In this document: piece after piece, positions 6,060 to 6,066 of the stretch
Position numbering within the stretch: position 1 is the stretch's first letter
How the letters are laid out: each line of letters starts with the position of its first letter
Assembly (NCBI GenBank): GCA_037144075.1
Contig: JBAWXM010000323.1
Location: 1-6,066, forward strand
Direction of reading: 5' to 3'
Length of the DNA: 6,066 nt
DNA from: CAIPAT01 sp037144075
GTDB lineage: Bacteria; Verrucomicrobiota; Lentisphaeria; Victivallales; Victivallaceae
Notes under the pieces: model-generated
What the model saw: only the letters and a program-made list of their open reading frames with translations
What the model was told of the DNA's origin: nothing
The model's database searches: none
Program-made: the position numbers and the translations under genes

Positions 6060-6066
6060 GCAAACG

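Larger units (their letters stand above)
5844..6066. other. AT-rich upstream region of the phosphate transporter gene
   Basis: This 223-base gene-free stretch is much richer in A and T than the coding regions. It carries the transporter's ribosome site, an inverted repeat at 5949-5964, a near direct repeat at 5981-6000, poly-A/T tracts at 6013-6039 and a perfect -35 hexamer at 6054-6059 on the plus strand. A transporter promoter must lie here or upstream, but no -35/-10 pair on the minus strand was good enough to call. Confidence 0.6.

Noticed and set aside
6040..6060. Pho box (PhoB site) upstream of the phosphate transporter
   Set aside because: The minus strand has one CTGTCA at the edge, but the second half-site 11 bases on does not match; the same bases are better read as TTGACA on the plus strand.

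Overview
The window most likely comes from a PVC-group bacterium, with Lentisphaerae (Victivallis-like) the best guess. The reasons are the C-terminal fragment of a prepilin-type H-X9-DG protein at the left edge and a neighbouring large TIM-barrel glycosidase-like protein, a combination that is abundant in that group. This is inferred from protein character and was not checked by a search.

Layout. Positions 1-394 hold the 3' end of an H-X9-DG pseudopilin-like gene. Its frame is closed by a TGA near the window edge and has no usable start, so it is broken or frameshifted. At 437-1825 (+) lies a secreted right-handed beta-helix protein of the pectate-lyase-3 / tailspike type. Two bases after its stop comes a 676-residue protein (1828-3858, +) that resembles the GH42 clan: an N-terminal barrel followed by a glutaminase-like domain, with no signal peptide. 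These form a translationally coupled pair, probably for carbohydrate breakdown: one protein is exported and the other appears cytoplasmic. Their substrate cannot be read from the sequence.

After a 431-base gene-free stretch, a PiT-family low-affinity phosphate/metal-phosphate symporter lies on the minus strand (4290-5843), convergent with the glycosidase gene. The 223 bases upstream of it are AT-rich. They hold an operator-like inverted repeat, A-tracts spaced at about one helical turn, and a perfect -35 hexamer at the very edge that probably serves a divergent gene outside the window.

The most unusual part is the convergent intergenic region 3859-4289. It is a composite of non-coding repeats: three different small hairpins in a row (3968-4046), then a nested tandem array (4061-4230) in which 9-base units are grouped in threes and the groups recur every 45 bases, with a fourth, more diverged copy and one more small hairpin. 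No protein, known RNA or clear intrinsic terminator explains it.
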